Assembly (NCBI RefSeq): GCF_000178855.1
Contig: NZ_ADVG01000004.1
Location: 620,001-684,000 of the forward strand
Origin: Ktedonobacter racemifer DSM 44963
GTDB lineage: Bacteria; Chloroflexota; Ktedonobacteria; Ktedonobacterales; Ktedonobacteraceae
Length of the DNA stretch: 64,000 bases
Direction: 5' to 3'
Within the stretch, counting starts at the first letter, position 1, and the number at the start of each line of letters is the position of its first letter. Below the pieces are notes generated by a model. The model was not told the origin of the DNA. It saw only the letters and a program-made list of their open reading frames with translations, and searched no databases. The translations under genes and the position numbers were made by a program. Shown here piece after piece: positions 1-8,480 of the stretch.

Positions 1-330
1 TAGTTCACAAGTCTACCAACCAGGATTATTTATGTATCCCTGATCGGATTCAGTATACCCTATCAGGCTTAGGAAAACTTCTCGCATCTTGCTCACTTGC
101 CAGGAGGAGTTCAGTCCGCCGCCCTCTCTCGTGCGAAGACGAAAAGACAGCGCCATCGGACAAACCCATCTATCAATGCACATTGCCCCACCACGGTTGG
201 GTGCAATCTCCTGTTTATGGAGAACATGCCCATCCTGGCCTGCTCGTGCACTTTCTCTATAAGGGTAATCGGTTTCTTTATGCGCATTCAAGCATACCCT
301 CAGCAACAAGCGAGCGTTGAAGCTTAGATA
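1..330. other. Intergenic region with no supported gene
   Basis: No open frame here has a convincing ribosome binding site or recognisable product. The region holds the distal copy of an inverted operator (257-276), described separately. A gene transcribed leftwards may begin beyond the window edge, because a second operator this far upstream would suit a divergent promoter. Confidence 0.5.
257..276 (-). promoter_or_regulatory. Distal LacI-type operator copy
   Basis: CTATAAGGGTAATCGGTTTC is the exact reverse complement of the 20 bases at 370-389. The core has the imperfect dyad G.AA.CG.TT.C that LacI-family proteins commonly bind. The two copies are 113 bp apart, a spacing compatible with DNA looping, or with control of a divergent gene outside the window. 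Confidence 0.6.
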
Positions 331-359
331 TTTACAGTGTTCAGGGGCAATGTTATACT
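331..359 (+). promoter_or_regulatory. Sigma70-type promoter of the LacI-family gene
   Basis: TTTACA (331-336) and TATACT (354-359) are separated by exactly 17 bp. Transcription would start near 366, about 57 bases before the start codon at 423. The proximal operator (370-389) lies just downstream of the expected start, so a bound repressor would block initiation or escape. This is read from the sequence only. Confidence 0.65.
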
Positions 360-369
360 TATATGCAGC

Positions 370-389
370 GAAACCGATTACCCTTATAG
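370..389 (+). promoter_or_regulatory. Proximal LacI-type operator overlapping transcription start
   Basis: GAAACCGATTACCCTTATAG begins 10 bp after the -10 element of the promoter at 331-359. It contains a partial dyad centred on CG. Its perfect inverted partner is at 257-276. The position argues for autoregulation of the adjacent LacI-family gene. Confidence 0.65.
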
Positions 390-422
390 CCATATATTAA
401 AGAGGCTCGAAAGAGGCTTGCC

Positions 423-1442
423 ATGCCAAAGGTGACAATTTATGACGTGGCTAAACGAGCTGGCGTCTCTGCCGCCACCGTCTCGAAAGTCTTAAATGGA
501 ACTGGCCGCATCTCTCCAGAGACCAGCCAGCGGATTCGTGCCGCCATCGAGGAGCTTCGGTATCGCCCCAACCTGATCGCCAGCGCGCTGAAAAAACACC
601 AGACCTTTAGCGTGGGCCTGCTTGTTCCTGACATTACCAACCCCTTTTATGCCGCCCTGGCGCGTGCTGTCGAGGACCAGGCCCTGGCCCACAACTATGC
701 CGTCCTCATATGCAGCACCGATAACATCGCCGAGCGCGAGGAAAAACAACTGGAGCTCTTCCTCCGCCAGCGCCTGGACGGCCTGATCGTTGCTACATCT
801 GAGGCCATGGGGCAGGAATTTTTCAACACCCTACATCAATCACAGGTGCGCGTCGTCTTTATCGACCGCGTCATTCCCAATGTGCCCTATCCCGTCATCG
901 CAACCGACCACTACCTGGGCAGCTACCTGGCGACCGAGCACCTGATCGAGCTGGGACACCGCGAGATTGCCATCTTCCTGGAGCCACTGACTCTGCGCTC
1001 GTCGCTTGAGCGCCTGCGTGGCTTCGCCAAAGCCCTGGAGGCCCACCAGATCAAATTCGATGATCACCTCGTCTTTAGCGAGGGTTTTGGCGTCGAGGCA
1101 GGCTACGAGCTAGCGCAACGCATGCTAGCTCAGAAGGGCCCACAAGAGCTTCCCACGGCTATCTTCGCGGCCACCGACCAGCTAGCCATAGGAGCGCTCC
1201 AATATTTCCACGAAAAGGGCATCAATGTGCCGGACCAGATCTCGCTTATCGGCTACGATGACATTCAAATGGCAAAGATGGTCTCGCCACCCCTGACGAC
1301 CGTCGCCCAACCCATAACCGAGCTTGGACATCAAGCCTTCGAGGTACTCCTGGGCACTCAGGCCCTCTCCGCAACAACCACTCTGCTACCACCCAGGGTT
1401 ATCATTCGTAGCTCTACAGCTGCTCCCCTCCCGCAAAGCTAG
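423..1442 (+). CDS. LacI/PurR-family transcriptional regulator
   Basis: A 339-residue protein of usual LacI-family length. The N-terminal helix-turn-helix and hinge helix (residues about 3-60, including VTIYDVAKRAGVSAATVSKV) bind DNA. The rest is a periplasmic-binding-protein-like sensor domain (about 60-335, e.g. LVPDITNPFYAALARAVED). It should bind an operator as a dimer and respond to a small ligand, often a sugar; the ligand cannot be read from the sequence. The ATG at 423 begins directly at the HTH. A good promoter (331-359) and two identical inverted operators (257-276 and 370-389) lie upstream, which argues for autoregulation. No sugar-use genes follow on the same strand, so the target operon may lie to the left of the window. 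Confidence 0.93.
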   Translation: MPKVTIYDVAKRAGVSAATVSKVLNGTGRISPETSQRIRAAIEELRYRPNLIASALKKHQTFSVGLLVPDITNPFYAALARAVEDQALAHNYAVLICSTDNIAEREEKQLELFLRQRLDGLIVATSEAMGQEFFNTLHQSQVRVVFIDRVIPNVPYPVIATDHYLGSYLATEHLIELGHREIAIFLEPLTLRSSLERLRGFAKALEAHQIKFDDHLVFSEGFGVEAGYELAQRMLAQKGPQELPTAIFAATDQLAIGALQYFHEKGINVPDQISLIGYDDIQMAKMVSPPLTTVAQPITELGHQAFEVLLGTQALSATTTLLPPRVIIRSSTAAPLPQS

Positions 1443-1479
1443 CAGGCGAAAGCAATACTGCATGTAATTCAGGTAGCGC

Positions 1480-2358
1480 CTATGGGCGGGGAGATCCCAT
1501 AGGGTTGGGCATGGGAACACCACTCTGGTCCACAATGCGCGTGCTGAGCGGGCGTACCAGCTCTATGAGACGCTTGTATTTCTCTTCACCCAGATGTTGC
1601 CAGGGCGGGAGCGCCAGCCAATCTGTGCGATCTTCGATGGCTCGATGCAAAGCTGTACCGCTTGCAGTAGCACGGCCCTCTTCGTCGATCAGGCCTCTCC
1701 GGCGCATACGATGCTCGGCAGCCTGCCAGTCTTCGTCGCTCCAGCCACGATGAGGCTGTATGGCCTCCCTGGCAATATTTCCCACACTTCCCTGAAGCAC
1801 GTGCGCCTCACAGCCATCAATCCCTTCGCCCAGCAAGGCGACGATGTGGCCATCACCTCGATACTCACGCAACAAGGTGGCAGCATGCCAGAGCACGAGA
1901 TGTGGCTCTTCAGGCCATTTCATGTCGCTATAGGCCGCGAAGAGGGTGCGACCAATCACTGAGCAGCCCACGACTGCCTCTCGCGCCAGTTCCGCCGCCT
2001 CTGCCAGTTCGGGCGAAGCAATGCTCTCTCCCAGCAAGCGACGCAAGGCCTTGTCGGCAGCCCGCACGCGGGCGCTCCAGACGCGCTCGGGGGTTGAGAA
2101 CTTCCAGGCATCGGGAATGGCGCGCGCAACCATGCGTGGGTGAAAATTATAGAAGGTGGCGGTCACAATAGAGGCGGAGACTGCACCCAGGGGAGCGGCA
2201 CGCGAGGCAAAATACCCCATCCAGAAGCCTTTAAGACCCGCCTCCTTGTAGGCCTCGCGAGCCTCGGGCGCGAAATAGATCATCGCATTATACGGCTCCA
2301 GCACAGCCCAGGCTGTACGCGCAACAGATAAATCAGGCTGATCGTTCGCAATAAACAC
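1480..2358 (-). CDS. SCO6745-like protein of unknown function
   Basis: About 292 residues from a GTG at 2358. That start is preferred because AAAGGAGG (2363-2370, minus strand) sits just before it. An upstream in-frame start at 2382 would place this ribosome site inside the coding region. The protein is Ala/Arg-rich and mostly helical. It resembles the family annotated as SCO6745 in Actinobacteria, a helical fold with a C-terminal winged-helix-like part (AEHRMRRRGLIDEEGRATASG). No catalytic motif is evident and the function is unknown. It faces the thioesterase gene at 2553 across a short divergent intergenic region, so the two may share control. The family assignment is from recall of sequence pattern and is moderately sure. 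Confidence 0.65.
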   Translation of the reverse strand: MFIANDQPDLSVARTAWAVLEPYNAMIYFAPEAREAYKEAGLKGFWMGYFASRAAPLGAVSASIVTATFYNFHPRMVARAIPDAWKFSTPERVWSARVRAADKALRRLLGESIASPELAEAAELAREAVVGCSVIGRTLFAAYSDMKWPEEPHLVLWHAATLLREYRGDGHIVALLGEGIDGCEAHVLQGSVGNIAREAIQPHRGWSDEDWQAAEHRMRRRGLIDEEGRATASGTALHRAIEDRTDWLALPPWQHLGEEKYKRLIELVRPLSTRIVDQSGVPMPNPMGSPRP

Positions 2359-2552
2359 ATGGCCTCCTTTGGCTCTACACACTCAACAATGAAACAACTG
2401 CTTGTCGTCGTTAAATGATGCGCCGTACAATGACAGATCAGGTGCATATTTCAGCATCAAACATCATTATCGCACACACCCAGACAAGGAATGTTCAGGC
2501 GTAATTCCCATTTCAGGCATACACTATGGCTATAGGACGTATAGGAGAAGAC

Positions 2553-3338
2553 ATGATGTTACAAGCCTTCTGGATCGAGGCAGGGGAAGACACCTTCCGC
2601 GCAACAATACATACACAAGGACCCTGGCATCCAGACTTTCAGCATGGAGGGCCGCCAGCGGCCCTGCTGGTGCGCCAGATAGAGCGCTGCTCGCCACGAC
2701 CATATATGATGCTAGCACGCGTCTCCATCGACATCCTTGGGCCTATGCCCATCGCCACCTTTCGCGCCACCGCACTCGTGGTGCGCTCTGGACGCAGCGT
2801 GGAGCTACTGAACGCCACACTAGAACATGAGGGACGAACCGTCATGCGTGCCAACGCCTGGCGCGTAAAGCTACCCAACGCGCAGCCGCCCGCGCAAGCT
2901 CCCGAGCAGGCTCCCCCCATACCAGCAGAGACCACCGATCCCACCCAGACTCCTGCCTGGAACTGTGGCTTCCTCACCGCGACCGAGTGGCGCTTCGTCC
3001 GCGGCAACTATGCCCAAATTGGCTCGGCCATGGCCTGGATTCGCCTGCGCTACCCTCTACTGGCGGGAGAAGAGCTATCCCCCACCCAGCGCCTGATCGC
3101 GACCGCCGATTCGGCCAACGGCATTAGTAGCGCGCTCGATATCAGCACCTGGCAATTTATCCCACCTGAGCTAACTCTGCATATTCTGCGCCCACCAACC
3201 GGCGAGTGGCTCTGTATGGATGCAGCGACCCTCATCCAGAGCGAGGGAACCGGCCTGACAACCTCCAAACTCTATGATACCCATGGCCTGGCCGCTCGCT
3301 CCGCCCAATCTCTCTTTATCTCCCGGCGCGCCCAGTAA
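2553..3338 (+). CDS. Acyl-CoA thioesterase-like (double hotdog) protein
   Basis: About 261 residues. The start ATG at 2553 is chosen because AGGAG (2543-2547) lies 5 bases before it; an ATG 27 bases upstream has no such site. The N-terminal half shows hotdog-fold features (GPWHPDFQHGGPPAALLVR; then RVSIDILGPMPIATFRATA and GRSVELLNATLEHEGRTVMRA). The C-terminal half looks like a second hotdog (ANGISSALDISTWQFIPPELTLHILRPP), as in TesB-like or 4HBT_3 proteins. It probably hydrolyses an acyl-thioester; the acyl chain is unknown. It lies divergent to the SCO6745-like gene and just before an aldo/keto reductase. Confidence 0.75.
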   Translation: MMLQAFWIEAGEDTFRATIHTQGPWHPDFQHGGPPAALLVRQIERCSPRPYMMLARVSIDILGPMPIATFRATALVVRSGRSVELLNATLEHEGRTVMRANAWRVKLPNAQPPAQAPEQAPPIPAETTDPTQTPAWNCGFLTATEWRFVRGNYAQIGSAMAWIRLRYPLLAGEELSPTQRLIATADSANGISSALDISTWQFIPPELTLHILRPPTGEWLCMDAATLIQSEGTGLTTSKLYDTHGLAARSAQSLFISRRAQ

Positions 3339-3433
3339 AGCCCATGGTGACCCATATCTCCTTACCCTGCGAAGCGCCACAGACGCTGACAAGTCTTTAT
3401 ACATCAATATATAAAACAGGAGAAAACACATAC

Positions 3434-4396
3434 ATGCTAAAAACCGAACAACGCACGCTGGGTGCCACTGACATCGTCGTTCCTGCCTTGGGGATCGGCA
3501 CCTGGAGCTGGGGCGACGCCAATTTCTGGGGCTATGGACAGGACTTTGCCCGCGAGGATATCACACAAGCCTATAAAGCCTGCCTGGACGCTGGATTGAA
3601 CTTCTTTGATACTGCGGAAATTTATGGAAGTGGCATGTCCGAGCGCATCCTTGGCGCGTGCATGCGTGAGGATAGAGAACCTATTATTATCGCTACCAAG
3701 TTCGCGCCTCTCCCCAAACGCCTCTCGGCCCGCACACTGCTCAAGGCGCTGGACGACTCTCTGGAGCGCCTCGAGGTTGATCATGTGGACCTCTATCAGA
3801 TCCACTGGCCCTACACCCTGCTCAGCATTCACTCCCTGATGGACGCGCTAGCCAAAGCGGTACGCCAGGGCAAGGTACGCGCGGTCGGCGTCAGCAACTA
3901 TAGCGCCACACAGATGCACAAGGCCCATGCCCGCCTGGCACGCTACGATATTCCCCTGGCCTCTAACCAGGTCCATTACAGTCTGCTACATCGCCAGCCG
4001 GAGAGCAACGGCGTCCTGGACGCCTGCCGCGAACTCAACGTCGCATTCATCGCCTACAGCCCACTTGAGCAGGGACTCCTCACAGGCAAATACCGCCCCA
4101 ATGGCAGCAACACCCCGAAGATTAGCGGACCCCGCCGCTTTACCCCTGCCTTCAGTCGTGGCAGACGGAACAAGATGGAACCGCTCATCGCCACATTGGC
4201 GGAGGTCGCCCAGAACCATGACAAAACCATAGGACAGGTAGCCCTCAACTGGCTCATCGCCCGTGACGAGCACGTCATTCCCATCCCTGGTGCCAAAAAC
4301 GCCAACCAGGCCCGGCAAAACGCGGAAGCCCTCGGCTGGCAACTCTCACCCGAAGAATTCGCCCGCATCGACCAGGCCGCGCAATCCTACAAATAG
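3434..4396 (+). CDS. Aldo/keto reductase
   Basis: About 320 residues from ATG 3434, with AGGAG at 3418-3422; a longer frame from 3344 has no ribosome site. The catalytic tetrad of the family is visible: Asp and Tyr in NFFDTAEIYGSGMSE, Lys in IIIATKFAPL and His in DLYQIHWPY. The C-terminal NADP(H)-binding signature is in HVIPIPGAKNANQARQNAEA. It should be a cytosolic NADPH-dependent oxidoreductase acting on aldehydes or ketones; the substrate is unknown. A strong hairpin terminator follows at 4407. Confidence 0.93.
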   Translation: MLKTEQRTLGATDIVVPALGIGTWSWGDANFWGYGQDFAREDITQAYKACLDAGLNFFDTAEIYGSGMSERILGACMREDREPIIIATKFAPLPKRLSARTLLKALDDSLERLEVDHVDLYQIHWPYTLLSIHSLMDALAKAVRQGKVRAVGVSNYSATQMHKAHARLARYDIPLASNQVHYSLLHRQPESNGVLDACRELNVAFIAYSPLEQGLLTGKYRPNGSNTPKISGPRRFTPAFSRGRRNKMEPLIATLAEVAQNHDKTIGQVALNWLIARDEHVIPIPGAKNANQARQNAEALGWQLSPEEFARIDQAAQSYK

Positions 4397-4406
4397 AAAC
4401 CCACAA

Positions 4407-4448
4407 CAGGCGTACGCGGCTACTTCCCTAAGTAGCCGCGTACGCCTG
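4407..4448 (+). terminator. Hairpin terminator after aldo/keto reductase
   Basis: Two perfect 19-bp arms (4407-4425 and 4430-4448) enclose a CCCT loop, 10 bp after the stop codon. A TTTT run follows about 8 bases later. It is one of a series of unusually long perfect stems in the window. Confidence 0.85.
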
Positions 4449-4623
4449 CTACGGGCTTTTAATATCTTCTTTGCTGGTTCTATCGTATCACACCTGTCAA
4501 TTACTACACATCGTCTATTTGGACGATGTTTTTCTTTCTTTTTGAGGGTATTCTTTCAATGTACTGTTTTTGTTTGCCACACATAGACGCTCTACACTCC
4601 AAACCTCAGTAGAAGGAGAAGGC

Positions 4624-6372
4624 ATGCACACGCCCTTCACGCGTTACATCATCCTGCTATCTACATACCTTAAACCCCAATGGCGGCGTAGCCTCTTGCT
4701 TGGGCTGCTGATTCTCTTGACGATTGGACTCCAGCTCCTCAGTCCGCAAATCCTAAAAACGTTTATCGATGCCGCGCTGGCTCATGGCGTCTCAAGCTCG
4801 CTCCTGCTGATTGCCCTGGCATTTCTTGCTGTGTTACTGCTCAAGCAAGGCCTGTCCATCGCCAGCACCTACCTGGGCGAGTATGTGGCCTGGACCGCGA
4901 CCAATCAGCTCCGCAGCGACCTCATCGCGCACTGCCTGACGCTTGACCACGCCTTTCATAGCTCGCATACCTCCGGCGAGATGATCGAGCGCGTGGACGG
5001 CGATGTCAACGCGCTCGCCAACTTCTTCTCCCAATTGTTCTTTCAGCTTTTCAGTAATGTGCTCCTGCTCTTCGGCATTCTCATTATGTTCTTTCGCATC
5101 GATTGGCGCGCCGGACTGGGCGTCACGCTCTATGCAGCCTTCTTTCTGGGCATGCTCATCATACTTAATAAACGCCTGATACCTTACTGGAAGGCCCAGC
5201 GCCAGGCCAGCGCGGACTTCTATGGCTTTCTAGGTGAGCGCCTGGCTGGGGTCGAGGATATCAGGACTAATGGCGCGGTCACGGCCATGATGCGGCGCTT
5301 TCTCCTGCTCCTACGCACCTGGTTTCCTCTTACCTATCGGGCACGCATGATGGACGCGCGTTTCTCCATTGTCAATTTCACTACTATTGCCGCTGGCTTC
5401 TTCCTGATCTTCCTGCTTGGTGCCTACCTCCATGGCCTGTATCCAACCGAGGTCACCGTTGGCACCATCATTGCCATGTATAATTATGGCTTGATGCTTC
5501 TGGAGCCAGTCTGGGCAATTCAGGACCATATTCAAGACCTGCAACAGGTCGAGGCTTGCATTCAACGCGTGAACGAATTACTGCTTATGACATCAGCTCT
5601 ACAGGATGGGCAAAGGACATTGTCTGATGGAGCGCTGAAGCTTGCGTTTCGTGACGTTACCTTTGGCTACACTGAGACACAGCCGGTCGTACAAGATATA
5701 GCGCTTACAGTCGAACCCGGGAAGGTCCTGGGCATTGTGGGCAGGACTGGCAGCGGTAAGACTACCCTGGCACGCCTCGTCTTTCGCTTCTATGATCCGC
5801 AACATGGCGAGGTATGCATCAACGATATACCGCTTCAAGAACTCAGCATCCGCGACCTTCGCCAGCATATCGGACTCATTACGCAGGAGGTACAGCTCTT
5901 TCACGCCAGCGTGCGCGATAATCTGACCTTCTTCAATCCCACGATTCCCGATACAGCCATCCTCTCCGCGCTACACGAGAGCGGCCTGGGCGTGTGGTAC
6001 CAGTCTCTCCCCCAGGGGCTTGAAAGCAGGCTGGGTCCGGGTGGTGAGGGCCTCTCGGCGGGGCAGGCGCAGTTGCTGGCCTTCGCGCGTATCTTCCTCA
6101 TCAATCCAGGAATCGTGGTGCTGGACGAGGCATCATCGCGCCTCGATCCCATCACAGAACGCCTGCTGGAACAGACCATGGAGAAGTTGCTGGCTGGTCG
6201 CACAGCCATTATTATCGCCCATCGCCTCACTACTGTTCAGCGCGCTCACGATATCCTGCTCCTGGAGGACGGGAAAATAGGCGAATATGGGGCACGCGAG
6301 GCACTGGCCAGCAATCCTACTTCACGTTTTGCTCAGCTTCTCAAACACGGCCTCACGGAGGTCCTGGCATGA
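4624..6372 (+). CDS. ABC exporter, permease-ATPase half-transporter A
   Basis: About 582 residues from ATG 4624, with AAGGAGAAGG just upstream; the upstream ATG at 4570 lacks a site. Residues about 10-310 form six membrane helices (ABC exporter type I). The ATPase domain (about 340-580) has Walker A GRTGSGKTT, a signature reading LSAGQ instead of LSGGQ, Walker B IVVLDEASSRLDP with the catalytic Glu, and the switch His (IIIAHRL). It overlaps the next gene by 4 bases (ATGA), so the pair is co-translated and probably forms a heterodimer. The substrate is unknown; drugs, lipids or peptides are possible. Confidence 0.92.
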   Translation: MHTPFTRYIILLSTYLKPQWRRSLLLGLLILLTIGLQLLSPQILKTFIDAALAHGVSSSLLLIALAFLAVLLLKQGLSIASTYLGEYVAWTATNQLRSDLIAHCLTLDHAFHSSHTSGEMIERVDGDVNALANFFSQLFFQLFSNVLLLFGILIMFFRIDWRAGLGVTLYAAFFLGMLIILNKRLIPYWKAQRQASADFYGFLGERLAGVEDIRTNGAVTAMMRRFLLLLRTWFPLTYRARMMDARFSIVNFTTIAAGFFLIFLLGAYLHGLYPTEVTVGTIIAMYNYGLMLLEPVWAIQDHIQDLQQVEACIQRVNELLLMTSALQDGQRTLSDGALKLAFRDVTFGYTETQPVVQDIALTVEPGKVLGIVGRTGSGKTTLARLVFRFYDPQHGEVCINDIPLQELSIRDLRQHIGLITQEVQLFHASVRDNLTFFNPTIPDTAILSALHESGLGVWYQSLPQGLESRLGPGGEGLSAGQAQLLAFARIFLINPGIVVLDEASSRLDPITERLLEQTMEKLLAGRTAIIIAHRLTTVQRAHDILLLEDGKIGEYGAREALASNPTSRFAQLLKHGLTEVLA

Positions 6373-8123
6373 CAACACTCAAGTCGCTCTGGCGACTGGT
6401 ACGCTATAAGCCCCTCTACTTTTCCTGCAATAGCCTGGTCAGAATCACGATGTATATGGAGCGCATCGTCTTTGGCCTGATCTGCCAGGCCTTCTTGAAC
6501 GCACTCTCGACCAAGCATCAGTTAACGCCTGGCTTCTTCATGCTCTTTCTCCCCTGGCTGCTCGTCATCGCGCTCCGCGTAGGGGTGTATTACGCGGGTA
6601 TGCATGGCATTATCCACTTTGACTTTCGTGCCCGAGCGCTCATACAGTACAATCTCTTTCAATACCTGCTCAACAGGGTCCATGGCGCGGGCAAGGCATA
6701 CTCACAAGGGGAGAACATAAGCTATATTCGCGACGACCCACAATATATCGTGACGATGCTGACAGGGATTGGCAACTTTATCGCGCTCCTCCTCTACTCT
6801 CTCACGGCGCTCGTAATTCTGCTGCGCACCAATGTCTTGATTACGCTCCTGGTTTTCCTTCCACTTGTGGTCGTCCTGGCTCTAACGCGCCAGGCCCGCA
6901 AATCGCTTCAGCGCTATCGCCAGCTTAGCCGCGAAGCCACCACTGAGGTTACCGGGGTCATCGGCGAGATCTTCTCATCTGTGCAGGCCATCCAGGTTGC
7001 AGGGGCCGAGCCACATGTCATAGGGCACTTCCAGGTCTTGAGCGCCAAACGCCGCCAGGCCATGCTGCTCGACCAGCTCTTCTCAACGATGCTGCAAACC
7101 GTTACCAGTAATGTCAGCGATATCGGCACGGGGCTGACTCTGGTGCTGATCGCGCTCCTGGTCAATAACGGTACGCTTGGTCCAGGAGATATCTTCATCT
7201 TCACCTACTACCTGGCCCTGGTAACCAGCTTCTTTAACGAGGCCAGTAGCTTGCTCGCAAGCTATGCTCAGGCAAAGGTCTCATTCACGCGCCTGGAATC
7301 TCTTCTGCCAGAGGCGGAGCGAGATACGCTGGTAACGCATCAACCACTCTCTCTACAAGGAGATTTGCCGGAGATACCTCCCATCAAAAAGCAGGCCATG
7401 CCGCTTGAGTGCCTCGAAGTCCACAATCTAAGCTATTGCTATCCAGGTGGAGAACGTGGCATCGAAAGGATTAATCTGTCATTGCGACGCGGCACACTGA
7501 CGGTGATTACTGGACGTATAGGTGCGGGCAAAACCACGCTTTTACGCACTCTCCTCGGCCTCCTGCCCAGAGCTGAGGGAGAGCTATACTGGAATGGTGA
7601 ATTAATCGCGGAACCCGCACATTTCTTCATACCACCCCAGAGTGCCTACACGCCCCAGGTACCCCAGCTTTTTAGCGATCCTTTGCGAGAGAATATTCTC
7701 CTGGGCTGGCCTGAGCAACCAGGTAAGCAATCATTGAATAAGGCCATCGCTACAGCCGTTCTGGAGCCAGATATTGCAGCGCTGGAGCAAGGGCTGGAGA
7801 CCCTGGTAGGGACGCGTGGCATCAAGCTTTCCGGTGGGCAAATCCAACGCACAGCGGCGGCGCGCATGCTTGTACGCGAAGCCGAGCTCCTGGTTTTTGA
7901 CGACCTCTCCAGCGCGCTCGACGTCGCAACCGAACAGCTTCTCTGGGAGCGCCTCTTCTCTGGTGGAGAACGCACCTGCCTGGTGGTTTCGCACCGCCCA
8001 GCGCTTTTAGAGCTAGCCGACCAGGTCATCGTCCTGAAAGATGGCCGCGTCGAAGCCACAGGGCCCCTGGGCTCGCTACTAGAGATCTGCGAAGAGCTGC
8101 AAGGTATCTTCAATCGAATTTAG
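6369..8123 (+). CDS. ABC exporter, permease-ATPase half-transporter B (degenerate site)
   Basis: 584 residues that overlap half-transporter A by 4 bases. Six membrane helices are followed by an ATPase with Walker A GRIGAGKTTLLRTL, canonical signature LSGGQIQR and Walker B LLVFDDLSSALD. The usual catalytic Glu after the Walker B Asp is Asp here. Together with the LSAGQ of partner A this is the asymmetry known from heterodimeric exporters such as TM287/288, in which one of two ATP sites hydrolyses poorly. The His switch is present (VVSHRPALLELAD). Function is inferred only to the level of heterodimeric export. Confidence 0.9.
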   Translation: MTTLKSLWRLVRYKPLYFSCNSLVRITMYMERIVFGLICQAFLNALSTKHQLTPGFFMLFLPWLLVIALRVGVYYAGMHGIIHFDFRARALIQYNLFQYLLNRVHGAGKAYSQGENISYIRDDPQYIVTMLTGIGNFIALLLYSLTALVILLRTNVLITLLVFLPLVVVLALTRQARKSLQRYRQLSREATTEVTGVIGEIFSSVQAIQVAGAEPHVIGHFQVLSAKRRQAMLLDQLFSTMLQTVTSNVSDIGTGLTLVLIALLVNNGTLGPGDIFIFTYYLALVTSFFNEASSLLASYAQAKVSFTRLESLLPEAERDTLVTHQPLSLQGDLPEIPPIKKQAMPLECLEVHNLSYCYPGGERGIERINLSLRRGTLTVITGRIGAGKTTLLRTLLGLLPRAEGELYWNGELIAEPAHFFIPPQSAYTPQVPQLFSDPLRENILLGWPEQPGKQSLNKAIATAVLEPDIAALEQGLETLVGTRGIKLSGGQIQRTAAARMLVREAELLVFDDLSSALDVATEQLLWERLFSGGERTCLVVSHRPALLELADQVIVLKDGRVEATGPLGSLLEICEELQGIFNRI

Positions 8124-8145
8124 AGCATGGGCAGGTAGTGGGCTG

Positions 8146-8219
8146 CGCTGCTAAAGCACGCGTCTAAATATAAAGGGACGGAGCTACGCCATGATATTTA
8201 GGCGCGTGCTTTAGCAGCG
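8146..8219 (+). terminator. Long hairpin after the ABC exporter pair
   Basis: Arms of 26 bp (8146-8171 and 8194-8219) match with a single mismatch around a 22-base loop. A further copy of the arm core GCTTTAGCAGCG occurs at 8240-8251. It lies between the exporter genes and the GGDEF remnant and probably terminates transcription from the exporter. Confidence 0.65.
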
Positions 8220-8260
8220 CGGTCGGAGCGCACATTGCCGCTTTAGCAGCGTCATCATCC

Positions 8261-8340
8261 TTACTCAGCGAGGCAGACGCGGTTGCGCCCGGCGCTTTTG
8301 GCCTGGTACATGGCAAAATCAATGTACTCACAAGACTTAC
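8261..8340 (-). pseudogene. C-terminal remnant of a GGDEF (diguanylate cyclase) gene
   Basis: The minus strand from 8320 to 8264 encodes DFAMYQAKSAGRNRVCLAE followed by a TAA at 8263-8261. This matches the very conserved end of GGDEF domains (pattern AD.A.Y.AK..GRNRV). In the same frame upstream only a few residues remain plausible before the similarity ends, and no GGDEF motif or start codon is found. A full gene was probably lost by deletion, leaving about 20 codons. The product is certainly not a functional cyclase. Confidence 0.75.
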
Positions 8341-8480
8341 TCACTACAGACAAATGAGTAAAAAAGCCTTTACATGTGATATAGTACAGCTAACAAGCGG
8401 CATTCCCAATCATCGATATACCTGGATAGTTTACTGTCTTTTTATTGATGTTTGTCTATATTATTTTCAGGAGACCGCCC

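Noticed and set aside
97..327. Plus-strand frame of 76 codons in the same region
   Set aside because: No ribosome site, overlaps the distal operator, and no recognisable product.
13..393. Open frame of 126 codons on the minus strand before the LacI gene
   Set aside because: It runs through the promoter and operators of the LacI-type gene, has no ribosome site and an unlikely composition.
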